A DNA stretch of 64,000 nucleotides from DIGJ01 sp041821315. GTDB taxonomy: Bacteria > Bacillota > Clostridia > Lachnospirales > Lachnospiraceae. The DNA lies in assembly GCA_041821315.1 (NCBI GenBank), contig JBGUEO010000001.1, positions 372,001 to 436,000 of the forward strand, written 5' to 3'. The notes below the pieces were generated by a model, which saw nothing but the letters and a program-made list of their open reading frames with translations, searched no databases and was not told where the DNA came from. Positions 35,723-44,517 of the stretch are shown one piece after another (positions within the stretch are counted from its first letter, which is position 1; every line of letters begins with the position of its first letter). The position numbers were made by a program, and so were the translations under genes.

Positions 35723-36892
35723 ATGGAACTCAGAGCTTATCTAGATAATAGTGCAACGACAAAACCTTTTGATGAAGTGAAAGAAATCATGATGCGTACG
35801 TTAGAGGTTGATTTTGGAAATCCTTCTTCTCTACATAAAAAAGGTGTAGAGGCGGAATGCTATATTAAAGAAGCAAGGAAAATTATTGCACAATCATTGA
35901 AGGTTATGGAAAAAGAGATTATATTTACATCAGGAGGCACAGAGTCTAATAATACTGCATTAATCGGAACGGCTTTGGCAAATAAGAGAAATGGGAATCA
36001 TATCATTACGACGAGAATTGAGCATCCGTCCGTGTATAATCCACTCATTTACCTGGAAGAGATGGGATTTGAAGTGACCTATCTTAATGTAGATAAAAAT
36101 GGGCAGATTGATTTGCAGGAACTGCTTGATGCTGTAAAAGACACAACAATTCTTGTTTCTGTGATGTATGTGAATAACGAAATCGGTTCAATACTGGACT
36201 TAGAAACTATTTCTCGTATTATGAAAGAAAAAAATAGACGGATATTATTTCATGTAGATGCTATTCAGGCATATGGAAAATTTCGTATTTATCCCAATAA
36301 AATGTCGATTGATTTGTTATCTGTTAGCGCACATAAGATTCATGGACCAAAAGGAATTGGTTTTCTTTATATAAAAGATAAGACAAAGATAAAGCCATTG
36401 CTGTATGGTGGTGAACAGCAAAAGGGAATGCGTTCAGGGACAGAAAATGTTCCCGGAATTGCAGGTTTAGCAACTGCTGTGAAAAAAATATATGAAGACC
36501 ACGAAAAAAAAATAAAAAAAATGTATGAATTGAAGCAATATTTTGTAGAAGAAGTAGAAAAGATTGATGGATCTTATATTAATGGAATGAATGGTGTTTT
36601 ACTTGAACAAACAGCACCGCATATCATTAGTGTAAGTTTTTCAGATGTGCGTAGTGAAGTATTATTACATGCACTTTCTGAAAAAGGAATATGTGTATCT
36701 GCTGGTTCTGCTTGTGCCTCAAATCATCCAAACATTAGTGGAACGTTAAAGGCAATTGGAGTAAAGAAAGAGTTGCTTGATAATACGATTCGAGTGAGTC
36801 TATCAGAAATGACCACCATAGAAGAATTGACGATTACAATTGAAGCACTAAAGGAAATACTTCCAACCCTTCGTCGATATACAAGACATTGA
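35723..36892 (+). CDS. NifS-type cysteine desulfurase (probable ThiI partner)
   Basis: A PLP enzyme that mobilises sulfur from cysteine as a persulfide. The 389-residue protein has the PLP lysine K205 in SAHKIHGPKG and the catalytic cysteine C331 in SAGSACASNH, with a short active loop as in the class of NifZ/IscS-like enzymes. It is immediately followed by thiI, matching the Bacillus NifZ-ThiI pair that makes 4-thiouridine in tRNA. It overlaps the open frame of thiI but not its likely start. No iscU or suf gene is near, supporting a dedicated tRNA role. Confidence 0.9.
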   Translation: MELRAYLDNSATTKPFDEVKEIMMRTLEVDFGNPSSLHKKGVEAECYIKEARKIIAQSLKVMEKEIIFTSGGTESNNTALIGTALANKRNGNHIITTRIEHPSVYNPLIYLEEMGFEVTYLNVDKNGQIDLQELLDAVKDTTILVSVMYVNNEIGSILDLETISRIMKEKNRRILFHVDAIQAYGKFRIYPNKMSIDLLSVSAHKIHGPKGIGFLYIKDKTKIKPLLYGGEQQKGMRSGTENVPGIAGLATAVKKIYEDHEKKIKKMYELKQYFVEEVEKIDGSYINGMNGVLLEQTAPHIISVSFSDVRSEVLLHALSEKGICVSAGSACASNHPNISGTLKAIGVKKELLDNTIRVSLSEMTTIEELTITIEALKEILPTLRRYTRH

Positions 36893-36918
36893 TAAATGAG
36901 AAAGAAAGAGGAAAAAAT

Positions 36919-38097
36919 ATGTTTCAAGCATTTTTAATAAAATACGCTGAAATTGGAATTAAAGGTAAGAATCGCTATATCTTTGAAAATGCCTTGCGTG
37001 ATCAAATCAAATTTGCCCTAAAAGATGTGGAAGGGGAATTTGAAGTTACAAAGGAGCAAGGAAGAGTTTATGTAGAAGCAAAGGGATTTTTTGACTATGA
37101 CGAGACCTTGGATGCTTTAAAAAGAGTGTTTGGAGTGGCACAAATTTGTCCTACGGTACTTGTGGAAGCATGTGACTGGGAAAGTCTAACCAAAGCTTGC
37201 AAGGCATATGTGAATAAGGTGTATGGAAACAAAAAAATGACATTTAAAGTGCAGGCAAAACGTGCCGATAAAAACTATCCTCGTACATCACCAGAAATAT
37301 GTGCAGACATGGGATCTTACTTATTGGACGAATTTGATAATTTGACCGTAGATGTGCATCATCCAGATATATTTTTAAATGTTGAAGTGCGAAGTAAATC
37401 ATATATTTATAGCCAGTGTATTCCTGGACCTGGTGGTATGCCAGTTGGAACAAATGGGAAAGCGATGCTTTTACTATCAGGTGGAATTGACAGCCCTGTG
37501 GCAGGTTATATGGTAGCAAAACGAGGGGTTACAATTGAAGCAACCTATTTTGATGCACCACCGTATACAAGTGAACGAGCCAAACAAAAAGTAGTTGATC
37601 TTGCAAAGTTAGTGGCAAGATATGCAGGACCGATTCGATTACATGTGGTAAATTTTACAGAGATTCAGTTATACATTTATGATAAATGTCCACATGAGGA
37701 ATTAACTATTATTATGAGACGTTATATGATGCGAATTGCGGAACGTATTGCAGAAGAGAATGGATGTCTTGGATTAGTTACTGGTGAGAGTATTGGTCAA
37801 GTAGCGAGTCAGACATTACATAGCCTAGCTTCAACAAATGAAGTATGTTCTCTGCCGGTTTATCGTCCGGTTATCGGATTTGATAAACAAGATATTGTAG
37901 ATATTGCTGAGAAAATAAATACGTATGAAACTTCCATTCAACCATATGAGGATTGTTGTACTATTTTTGTGGCAAAACATCCGGTAACAAAACCAAATCG
38001 AAAAGTGATTCGATGTTCGGAACGAAATCTGGAAGAAAAGATCGAGAGCATGATAGAAGAGGCAATACAAACGGTTGAAGTGATGGTGTGTGATTAA
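36919..38097 (+). CDS. thiI: tRNA 4-thiouridine synthetase ThiI
   Basis: ThiI adenylates U8 of tRNA and transfers sulfur to form s4U. The 392-residue protein has a ferredoxin-like domain and THUMP (about 1-170), then a PP-loop ATPase with LLLSGGIDSPVAG and VTGESIGQVASQTLHSL. There is no C-terminal rhodanese domain, as in Bacillus, so sulfur is probably received directly from the upstream desulfurase. I used the ATG at 36919 (AAGAGGA before it); a TTG at 36889 would add ten unsupported residues. It is followed by a terminator shared with the opposing HPr-like gene. Confidence 0.95.
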   Translation: MFQAFLIKYAEIGIKGKNRYIFENALRDQIKFALKDVEGEFEVTKEQGRVYVEAKGFFDYDETLDALKRVFGVAQICPTVLVEACDWESLTKACKAYVNKVYGNKKMTFKVQAKRADKNYPRTSPEICADMGSYLLDEFDNLTVDVHHPDIFLNVEVRSKSYIYSQCIPGPGGMPVGTNGKAMLLLSGGIDSPVAGYMVAKRGVTIEATYFDAPPYTSERAKQKVVDLAKLVARYAGPIRLHVVNFTEIQLYIYDKCPHEELTIIMRRYMMRIAERIAEENGCLGLVTGESIGQVASQTLHSLASTNEVCSLPVYRPVIGFDKQDIVDIAEKINTYETSIQPYEDCCTIFVAKHPVTKPNRKVIRCSERNLEEKIESMIEEAIQTVEVMVCD

Positions 38098-38106
38098 ATA
38101 AAAAAA

Positions 38107-38137
38107 TGCAAGCATTGTTCCTTAGAACATGCTTGCA
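38107..38137. terminator. Bidirectional terminator between thiI and the HPr-like gene
   Basis: TGCAAGCA (38107-38114) and TGCTTGCA (38130-38137) with inner GTTC/GAAC, a 4-base loop, A-run before and a run of As then Ts after. It serves both convergent genes. Confidence 0.88.
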
Positions 38138-38161
38138 AAAATTCATTTGATATAACGATAA

Positions 38162-38395
38162 TTATTTTACGATATAAGGAGCCAAGAGTTCAAGAATTTC
38201 TTCGGATTTATCTTCGCTATGAATGCTTAAATCGATTGGTTTTGACAGATCTAATGAAAAGATACCCATGATAGATTTTGCATCAATTACATATCTTCCG
38301 GAAACCAAATCAAAGTCTGTATCAAACTTTGTTACATCGTTTACAAAAGATTTTACCTTATCAATAGAGTTTAGTGAAATTTTTACGGTTTTCAT
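38162..38395 (-). CDS. HPr-like protein lacking the phosphorylatable histidine
   Basis: A 77-residue HPr-fold protein. The region that normally holds GLHARPA with His15 reads NSIDKVKS, so no PTS phosphocarrier histidine is present. The segment DAKSIMGIFSLDL keeps the serine-site motif (Ser41, equivalent to Ser46) that HPr kinase recognises. This resembles Crh-like, regulation-only paralogs: it might bind a CcpA-type regulator when serine-phosphorylated, but this is inferred. AAGGAGG precedes the ATG. Own promoter; convergent with thiI, divergent from mtaB. Confidence 0.82.
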   Translation of the reverse strand: MKTVKISLNSIDKVKSFVNDVTKFDTDFDLVSGRYVIDAKSIMGIFSLDLSKPIDLSIHSEDKSEEILELLAPYIVK

Positions 38396-38460
38396 ATTTC
38401 GTAATCCTCCTTATTATTTAGTTTTAGGAAGTAGCTATTACCTCTTACTACTACTTTTAT

Positions 38461-38489
38461 ATGTTAACGTTTCGTCTTTTAAAAGTCAA
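38461..38489 (-). promoter_or_regulatory. Promoter of the HPr-like gene
   Basis: Minus strand: TTGACT (38489-38484), 17-base spacer, TAACAT (38466-38461), about 65 bases before the start codon. Confidence 0.65.
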
Positions 38490-38567
38490 TGTACAAAGTA
38501 GATAAAAAACATAATAAAAATAGGGGAAAAAGTAGATTTTACAATAGAGATAGAAAGGAAGAATGTA

Positions 38568-39929
38568 ATGAAATCAGTAGCATTTTTAACGTTGGGATGT
38601 AAGGTTAATTCATATGAGACCAATGGAATGGAAAGACTGTTTCAGGATTTCGGATATGAAATAAAAGATTTTTCAGAAAAAGCAGATGTATATGTTATTA
38701 ATACATGCACAGTCACAAATATGGCGGATCGCAAATCAAGACAGATGATTCATAAAGCAACAAGGATAAACCCGGATGCAATTGTAGTTGCAGTGGGCTG
38801 CTATGTACAAGCAGCAAGAGAAGAATTAGAAAAAGATCAAGCAATCAATCTGATTATTGGAAATAATCAAAAGACTAAAATTGTTGAATTAGTAGAAGAA
38901 TATTTGCTAAACCATACTGAAATATCTTGTGTGGAAGAAATGAAAAATTTCAATGAATTTGAAGAAATTGCGATTAAAGAAGTGAAGGAAAAAACAAGAG
39001 CCTATATTAAGGTTCAAGATGGATGTAATCAATTTTGTTCGTATTGTATTATACCATTTGTACGAGGTAAGATTCGGAGTCGTAAGGCAGAGGATATTTT
39101 GAAAGAGGTAACGCTATTAGCAAACAATGGATATCAAGAAGTTGTTCTTACAGGAATTCACTTATCTTCGTATGGAGTTGATTTGCAAGGTGAAAATGAT
39201 TTTGTGAAATTGCAAGGAGATCCTTTAGCAGAAATAATTCAAAAAGTCAGTGAGGTAGAGGGAATAAAGCGAATTCGTCTCGGATCGTTGGAACCTAGGA
39301 TTATTACAGAGAAATTCGTAGAACGTCTTGCAAGTATTCATAAATTATGTCCGCATTTTCATTTGTCCCTACAAAGTGGATGTGATGAAACACTTGCGCG
39401 TATGAACCGAAAGTATACCGCGTCTGCGTATTTAGATAAATGTAATATATTAAGAAAGTATTTTGTACAACCAGCGATTACCACTGATATTATTGTTGGA
39501 TTTCCGTATGAGAGCAATGAAGAATTTGAACAAACGGAAGAATTTATGAAACAAATAGCATTTTCTGATGTTCACATTTTTAAATATTCGAAACGTCAAG
39601 GAACAAAGGCCGCAAAGATGGATGGACAAGTTGATGAATTAATTAAAACGGAGCGAAGCAATCGGCTGATAAACTTAGGCAAACAGTTAAAGAGAACCTA
39701 TGAACAGCAATTTATTGGAACTTTACAATGGGTATTATTTGAAGAAAAAATAATGCTGCTAGATGGGGAAGATGGAAGCGAAAAAGAGTACTGGGTTGGA
39801 TATAATGAGCGTTATTTAAAAATAATATGTCAGGTTCAAACGGATGATGAAAGGAAGCATAATTGCTTCGAACAAGTACATTTAATGAAAGAGAGAGACG
39901 ATGGAATTATTCTTTCGTCATGCAATTAA
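38568..39929 (+). CDS. mtaB: tRNA (N6-threonylcarbamoyladenosine-37) methylthiotransferase MtaB
   Basis: A radical-SAM enzyme that turns t6A37 into ms2t6A37. The 453-residue protein begins with the MTTase domain (TLGCKVNSYET, NTCTVTNMADRKSRQ, VGCYVQ: three cysteines for the auxiliary cluster), then the radical-SAM core with CNQFCSYC and FVRGKIRSR, and ends in a TRAM-like tail. The TLGCKVN opening distinguishes MtaB from MiaB. Bacillus has it right after rsmE; here the desulfurase, thiI and HPr-like genes lie between. Confidence 0.95.
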   Translation: MKSVAFLTLGCKVNSYETNGMERLFQDFGYEIKDFSEKADVYVINTCTVTNMADRKSRQMIHKATRINPDAIVVAVGCYVQAAREELEKDQAINLIIGNNQKTKIVELVEEYLLNHTEISCVEEMKNFNEFEEIAIKEVKEKTRAYIKVQDGCNQFCSYCIIPFVRGKIRSRKAEDILKEVTLLANNGYQEVVLTGIHLSSYGVDLQGENDFVKLQGDPLAEIIQKVSEVEGIKRIRLGSLEPRIITEKFVERLASIHKLCPHFHLSLQSGCDETLARMNRKYTASAYLDKCNILRKYFVQPAITTDIIVGFPYESNEEFEQTEEFMKQIAFSDVHIFKYSKRQGTKAAKMDGQVDELIKTERSNRLINLGKQLKRTYEQQFIGTLQWVLFEEKIMLLDGEDGSEKEYWVGYNERYLKIICQVQTDDERKHNCFEQVHLMKERDDGIILSSCN

Positions 39930-39938
39930 CGTTTAGAC

Positions 39939-39967
39939 TTGTGTTTTTTGGTAAATTATATTAAAAT
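39939..39967 (+). promoter_or_regulatory. Candidate promoter of the ireB operon
   Basis: TTGTGT (39939-39944), 17-base spacer, TAAAAT (39962-39967), about 50 bases before ireB. Confidence 0.5.
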
Positions 39968-40018
39968 TGTAATATCGTATAACATCGGATTGAAAAAGGA
40001 AGTAAAGGATGTGAAAAA

Positions 40019-40279
40019 ATGCAGGAAATAAATAATACACAATATTTTAAAGTGCAGAAAGAACAAGAGATAGAAGTAAAGGACATCATAGCATCTGTAT
40101 ATGAAGCGTTAACGGAGAAAGGATATAATCCGGTCAACCAAATTGTGGGTTATGTTATGTCCGGCGATCCAACCTATATTACCAGTCATAAAGGAGCTAG
40201 AAGCCTAATTATGAAGGCAGAGCGTGATGAAATTATTGAGGAACTACTGGAAGATTATATCAACCGCAACTTAAAATAA
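40019..40279 (+). CDS. ireB: IreB family regulatory phosphoprotein (DUF965)
   Basis: An 86-residue protein of the IreB/YrzL family. In Enterococcus IreB is a substrate of the PASTA kinase IreK and a negative regulator of cephalosporin resistance. The conserved stretch YEALTEKGYNPVNQIVGYVMSGDPTYITSHKGAR is present. An N-terminal Thr (Thr7) could be the phosphosite. The order ireB-ruvX-DUF1292 is standard in Firmicutes. AAAGGATG precedes the ATG. Confidence 0.93.
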   Translation: MQEINNTQYFKVQKEQEIEVKDIIASVYEALTEKGYNPVNQIVGYVMSGDPTYITSHKGARSLIMKAERDEIIEELLEDYINRNLK

Positions 40280-40298
40280 GTTGGTTAGGAGTTAGAGA

Positions 40299-40724
40299 TT
40301 GAGAATTATGGGTTTGGATTATGGTTCTGTAACGATGGGAGTTGCAATCAGTGATCCTTTGAAAATTACGGCACAAGGAATCGAAGTAATCCGTAGAAAA
40401 GAAGAAAATAAATTGCGTCAGACACTTAGTCGAATTGAGCAATTAATTAAAGAATATGAAATAGAAAAAATTGTACTTGGTTATCCTAAAAATATGAACA
40501 ACAGTATCGGCGAGAGAGCATTAAAATCAGAAGAATTGAAGGCTACAATTGAGAGAAGAACTGGTCTTATAGTAGTTTTATGGGATGAACGACTCACAAC
40601 GGTATCTGCTAATCAAGCAATGATTGAGGGAAATGTAAGACGAGAGAAAAGAGCACAAGTTGTTGATATGGTGGCAGCTACGTTTATATTACAAAGTTAT
40701 TTAGATTGGTTACCAAATGAGTAG
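40299..40724 (+). CDS. ruvX: RuvX/YqgF family Holliday-junction resolvase-like nuclease
   Basis: A 141-residue RNase H-fold protein, linked in the literature to pre-16S rRNA 5'-end maturation and junction resolution. It has GLDYGSVTMGVAISD with the catalytic Asp at residue 7, VLGYPKNMNNSIGER, and LWDERLTTVSA. The start is TTG at 40299, with TTAGGAG 8 bases before; using the internal ATG would delete two residues of the first strand. Confidence 0.93.
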   Translation: MRIMGLDYGSVTMGVAISDPLKITAQGIEVIRRKEENKLRQTLSRIEQLIKEYEIEKIVLGYPKNMNNSIGERALKSEELKATIERRTGLIVVLWDERLTTVSANQAMIEGNVRREKRAQVVDMVAATFILQSYLDWLPNE

Positions 40725-40778
40725 CACTTTAATGCAAAAAAGGTAACTTTATGAAAGCCAAGGGCTTAGGAGGTCATA

Positions 40779-41042
40779 ATGGAAGATGGTAAGATTATAT
40801 TTACTACAGAAGACGGCGAGGAAATCGCATTTTATATACTAGAAGAGACAACAATATCTGGGGATAGTTATCTATTGGTTACGGATTCCACGGAAGAAGA
40901 AGCGGAAGCACTTATTTTAAAAGAATTAAAAGGTGATAATGACGAAGAATCAATCTACGATGTCGTAGAGGATGAACAAGAATTGAAAGCAATTTCAAAA
41001 GTATTTGAAGAGCTTTTAGAAGATATAGATATAAATATGTAA
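40779..41042 (+). CDS. DUF1292 protein (YrzB-like)
   Basis: An 87-residue, strongly acidic protein with the DUF1292 pattern (DGEEIAFYILEETTISGDSYLLV, DEEEA...L). Function unknown; nearly always next to ruvX and ireB. AGGAGG precedes the ATG. Confidence 0.9.
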   Translation: MEDGKIIFTTEDGEEIAFYILEETTISGDSYLLVTDSTEEEAEALILKELKGDNDEESIYDVVEDEQELKAISKVFEELLEDIDINM

Positions 41043-41111
41043 ATCAATTATGGAAAAAAATGTGCGAGCTTTTCGTATGTATTAAAATATACAATTAAAA
41101 GGGTGAACGGT

Positions 41112-41573
41112 ATGACGGAAGACCAAAACTATTTTAAGCAGAAGTTGAAGGACAATGGATTAAAAGTAACAAATCAAAGAATTGCTGTGCTGGAGATTTT
41201 TAGAGAACATTCGGGATCTCATCTTTCAGTAGAGGAAATCTATGATTTTGTAAAAAAAGATTATCCGGAAATAGGACTAGCAACTGTATACCGTACCGTT
41301 CAACTCTTATCGGAATTAGAGTTAATTGATAAGGTTAATCTAGATGAAGGATATGTTCGATATGAAATTGGAATGATGGATGGACAAAAAGCACATCACC
41401 ATCATCATTTAATATGCTTAAGTTGTGGGAAGGTATTTGCTTTTGGAGAAGATATGTTAGATTCTCTAGAAGAACATATCAATCAAACACAAGGCTTTCG
41501 AGTCGTCAATCACGAGGTGAAATTGTTTGGTTACTGTAAGAAATGTAGTGAAAAACAAAATAAAAATGTATAA
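41112..41573 (+). CDS. Fur-family metalloregulator
   Basis: A 153-residue Fur/PerR/Zur-type repressor. The winged helix has LKVTNQRIAVLEIF and IGLATVYRTVQLL. The metal-sensing region has five histidines in a row (KAHHHHHLIC), and two CxxC pairs (CLSC, CKKC) form the structural zinc site. The HHHHH and E-rich pattern is closer to Fur or PerR than to Zur, but the metal is not decidable here. Start ATG 41112 with AGGGTG before. It sits between DUF1292 and RNase J, splitting the usual ruvX-DUF1292-mltG order. Confidence 0.92.
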   Translation: MTEDQNYFKQKLKDNGLKVTNQRIAVLEIFREHSGSHLSVEEIYDFVKKDYPEIGLATVYRTVQLLSELELIDKVNLDEGYVRYEIGMMDGQKAHHHHHLICLSCGKVFAFGEDMLDSLEEHINQTQGFRVVNHEVKLFGYCKKCSEKQNKNV

Positions 41574-41635
41574 CTTAGTACGCATAAAGTAAAAACGCAC
41601 ATAATCCATGCTAAAAAATTTGGAGGTGCAATTAT

Positions 41636-43309
41636 TTGAAAAAAGCGAAAGAAGTAACAGACGCAGGGGTAAAAATTATTCCCTTGGGTGGACTTGAGCA
41701 AATTGGTATGAACATTACCGCATTTGAGTTTGGTGAAAGTATTATTGTAGTAGATTGTGGGTTATCATTTCCAGAAGATGAAATGTTAGGAATTGATTTA
41801 GTAATTCCAGATGTAACGTATTTAAAAGATAATATAGATAAGGTAAAAGGTTTTGTTATTACACATGGTCATGAAGACCATATAGGAGGCTTACCTTATG
41901 TAATGAAAGAGCTGAGCGCTCCGATTTATGCAACAAAACTTACAATGGGAATTATAGAAAATAAATTTAAAGAACATGATTTATTAAAGAAAACAAAAAG
42001 AAAAGTAATTAAATATGGACAGTCAATTAATCTAGGAGAGTTTCGTATAGAATTTATTCGAACCAATCATAGCATTGCAGACGCAACAGCACTTGCAATT
42101 TATTCTCCTGCAGGAATTATTATTCATACAGGAGACTTTAAAATTGATTATACTCCAGTATACGGAGAAACCATTGACCTACAACGATTTGCTGAGTTAG
42201 GGAAAAAAGGTGTTCTAGCCTTATTGTGTGATAGCACGAATGTTATGAAACCAGGATTTACAATGTCTGAGCGTACCGTAGGAAAAGCATTTGATACTAT
42301 TTTTGCTGAAAATACAAGGAGTCGAATTATTGTTGCAACCTTTGCATCCAATGTCGATCGTGTACAACAAATTATTAATTCGGCAGAAAAATATGGTAGA
42401 AAAGTAGTTGTAGAAGGTCGGAGTATGGTAAATATCATCGGAACAGCGACGGAACTTGGCTATATCAATGCCAAGGAATCTACACTAATTGATATAGAAC
42501 AGATGAGGAATTATAAGGATAATCAGCTTGTAATTATAACAACTGGAAGTCAAGGCGAGGCGATGGCAGCACTTTCTCGTATTGCGGCTTCCATACATCG
42601 AAAAATATCCATAAAGCCAGGAGATACGGTTATATTTAGTTCTACACCAATTCCAGGCAATGAAAAGTCTGTATCCAAAGTAATCAATGAACTGTCAATG
42701 AAAGGTGCTAACGTGATTTTCCAAGATACGCATGTTTCTGGACATGCTTGTCAGGAAGAAATAAAATTAATTTATGCATTGACAAAGCCTCAATATGCAG
42801 TACCGGTTCATGGAGAATATCGTTTTCTAAAGACACATGCTGAATTAGTAGAAGGCATGGGAATTAGCAAGGAGAATATATTCATCTTATCGTCTGGTGA
42901 TGTACTGGAATTAAGTAAGAATTCTGCAAAAGTAGTAGGAAAAGTACCAGCTCATGGTATTTTAGTAGATGGACTTGGCGTTGGTGATGTTGGAAATATT
43001 GTCCTTCGAGATAGACAGCATTTATCAGAAAACGGATTAATTATTGTTGTGGTTACTCTTGAAAAATATAGCAATCAGATTATATCGGGACCAGATTTGG
43101 TTTCTAGAGGTTTTGTATATGTAAGAGAGTCAGAAAATTTGATGGATGAAGCAAGAGTAGTAGTAAATGAAGCATTAAACAAATGTTTTGAACGTAATAT
43201 TACTGATTGGGGTAAAATTAAAAATGAAGTCAAAGACTCCCTAAGTGATTATATTTGGAAAAAAACAAAGCGTAATCCTATGATTTTACCAATTATTATG
43301 GAAATTTAA
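41636..43309 (+). CDS. Ribonuclease J
   Basis: A metallo-beta-lactamase/beta-CASP ribonuclease with endo- and 5'-to-3' exonuclease activity, central to mRNA turnover and rRNA maturation. The 557-residue protein has the HGHEDHIGG metal motif, DSTNVMKPG, HTGDFKID, the beta-CASP PHVHSGHA-type segment (DTHVSGHAC) and a C-terminal dimerisation domain. The start is TTG at 41636, with GGAGGTG upstream. Whether it is the J1 or J2 type cannot be settled from this copy alone. Confidence 0.95.
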   Translation: MKKAKEVTDAGVKIIPLGGLEQIGMNITAFEFGESIIVVDCGLSFPEDEMLGIDLVIPDVTYLKDNIDKVKGFVITHGHEDHIGGLPYVMKELSAPIYATKLTMGIIENKFKEHDLLKKTKRKVIKYGQSINLGEFRIEFIRTNHSIADATALAIYSPAGIIIHTGDFKIDYTPVYGETIDLQRFAELGKKGVLALLCDSTNVMKPGFTMSERTVGKAFDTIFAENTRSRIIVATFASNVDRVQQIINSAEKYGRKVVVEGRSMVNIIGTATELGYINAKESTLIDIEQMRNYKDNQLVIITTGSQGEAMAALSRIAASIHRKISIKPGDTVIFSSTPIPGNEKSVSKVINELSMKGANVIFQDTHVSGHACQEEIKLIYALTKPQYAVPVHGEYRFLKTHAELVEGMGISKENIFILSSGDVLELSKNSAKVVGKVPAHGILVDGLGVGDVGNIVLRDRQHLSENGLIIVVVTLEKYSNQIISGPDLVSRGFVYVRESENLMDEARVVVNEALNKCFERNITDWGKIKNEVKDSLSDYIWKKTKRNPMILPIIMEI

Positions 43310-43400
43310 TACGAAATAAATGTTTTGAATGGATTTGTATGAAGGAGTATTCTTACATACATTTCGTTCAAAAGCCGGAATGAGGCAGAGAGGAGTAGGA

Positions 43401-43805
43401 ATGACAGCAGTATCAAATCGTACAAAATTAATACTTAATATATTAAAGATTATCGTGCAGGTGATTTTTAATATTTTGATATATACAGTAATTATTATAA
43501 TGGCAATTCGATTGTGTACCGCTGTTTACGATTTCTCTTATCAAATTTTTGGGAATATGGCAATCGAAGAAGCTCCGGGAACGGATTTTCCGATTGAGAT
43601 CAATAAGGGAGAAGGTACAATGAAACTTGCGACTGATTTAGAGAATAAGGGATTGATTGTCGATAAATATACGTTTTATGTGCGGGTCAAACTCTCTACG
43701 AGCTCTAGAAAACCAATTCTTCCAGGAATTTATAAACTTAACACGTCCATGTCTTATGAAGAGATTATTAGTGTAATAACCAATGAGAGTACGACTACCG
43801 AGTGA
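43401..43805 (+). CDS. Short MltG/YceG-like membrane protein without catalytic domain
   Basis: A 134-residue protein: an N-terminal cytoplasmic stretch, one long membrane helix (ILNILIYTVIIIMAIRL) and the LysM-like N-terminal subdomain of the MltG family (INKGEGTMKLATDLENKGLIVDKYTFYVRVKL, then PGIYKLNTSMSYEEIISVI). The lytic transglycosylase domain with its catalytic Glu is absent; full MltG is about 350 residues. Its position before trmR matches Bacillus yrrL (mltG). I chose ATG 43401 (GAGGAGTAGGA before it) over 43329. Probably a degenerate or regulatory paralog. Confidence 0.82.
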   Translation: MTAVSNRTKLILNILKIIVQVIFNILIYTVIIIMAIRLCTAVYDFSYQIFGNMAIEEAPGTDFPIEINKGEGTMKLATDLENKGLIVDKYTFYVRVKLSTSSRKPILPGIYKLNTSMSYEEIISVITNESTTTE

Positions 43806-43846
43806 TAAAGCGTATTTTGTAGATTGGTTTGTCTAAAGGAGCTAAT

Positions 43847-44500
43847 ATGATAACAGATGAGAGAATAGCAAGATATATAGAATCTTTGGAGGCAGAATTG
43901 CCTCCATTGTTGCGAAAAATAGAAAATGAAGCGTTGCAAGATCAGGTACCAATCATAAAACGACCAACACGAAGTATGCTTCGGTTTATGATTTATCAAA
44001 ATCAGCCAAAGCAAATTTTAGAAGTTGGAGCAGCTGTTGGATTTTCTTCCCTTTTTATGAGTGAGTATTTACCTTTGGAGGGAAATATTACAACAATTGA
44101 AAAGCAGCCAAAACGCATACAAGAAGCCAAAAAAAATTTTCAAATGGCTTCAAGGGAAGATAGGATTACTCTTTTAGAGGGAGATGCAATGGATATACTC
44201 CCCAAACTTCTCTCCGAGGGAAAACAGTATGATATGATATTTATGGATGCAGCGAAGGGGCAGTATATACATTTTATGCCAGATGTGCTTGCTTTGCTAA
44301 CATTAGGTGGAACTTTAATTTCTGATAATGTTTTGCAAGATGGGGATATTGTGGAATCGAGATTCGCTGTTACAAGAAGAAACCGAACCATTCATTATCG
44401 TATGAGAGAGTATTTGTATTCTCTCACACACGATGAAACGCTAGAAACCATTGTTTTGCCAATTGGAGATGGAATTACGATGAGCAAAAAAATATTGTAA
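43847..44500 (+). CDS. trmR: tRNA 5-hydroxyuridine methyltransferase TrmR (O-methyltransferase family 3)
   Basis: A 217-residue SAM-dependent O-methyltransferase. Motif I is ILEVGAAVGFSSLFM; the metal-binding Asp lies in FMDAAKGQY, then ISDNVLQDG. Bacillus TrmR (YrrM) methylates 5-hydroxyuridine at tRNA position 34 to mo5U. The neighbour trhP supplies the hydroxylation step, which supports this assignment over catechol- or CoA-type relatives. The ATG at 43847 follows AAAGGAG. Confidence 0.9.
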   Translation: MITDERIARYIESLEAELPPLLRKIENEALQDQVPIIKRPTRSMLRFMIYQNQPKQILEVGAAVGFSSLFMSEYLPLEGNITTIEKQPKRIQEAKKNFQMASREDRITLLEGDAMDILPKLLSEGKQYDMIFMDAAKGQYIHFMPDVLALLTLGGTLISDNVLQDGDIVESRFAVTRRNRTIHYRMREYLYSLTHDETLETIVLPIGDGITMSKKIL

Positions 44501-44517
44501 GAAAAAGGGAGTTTGAA

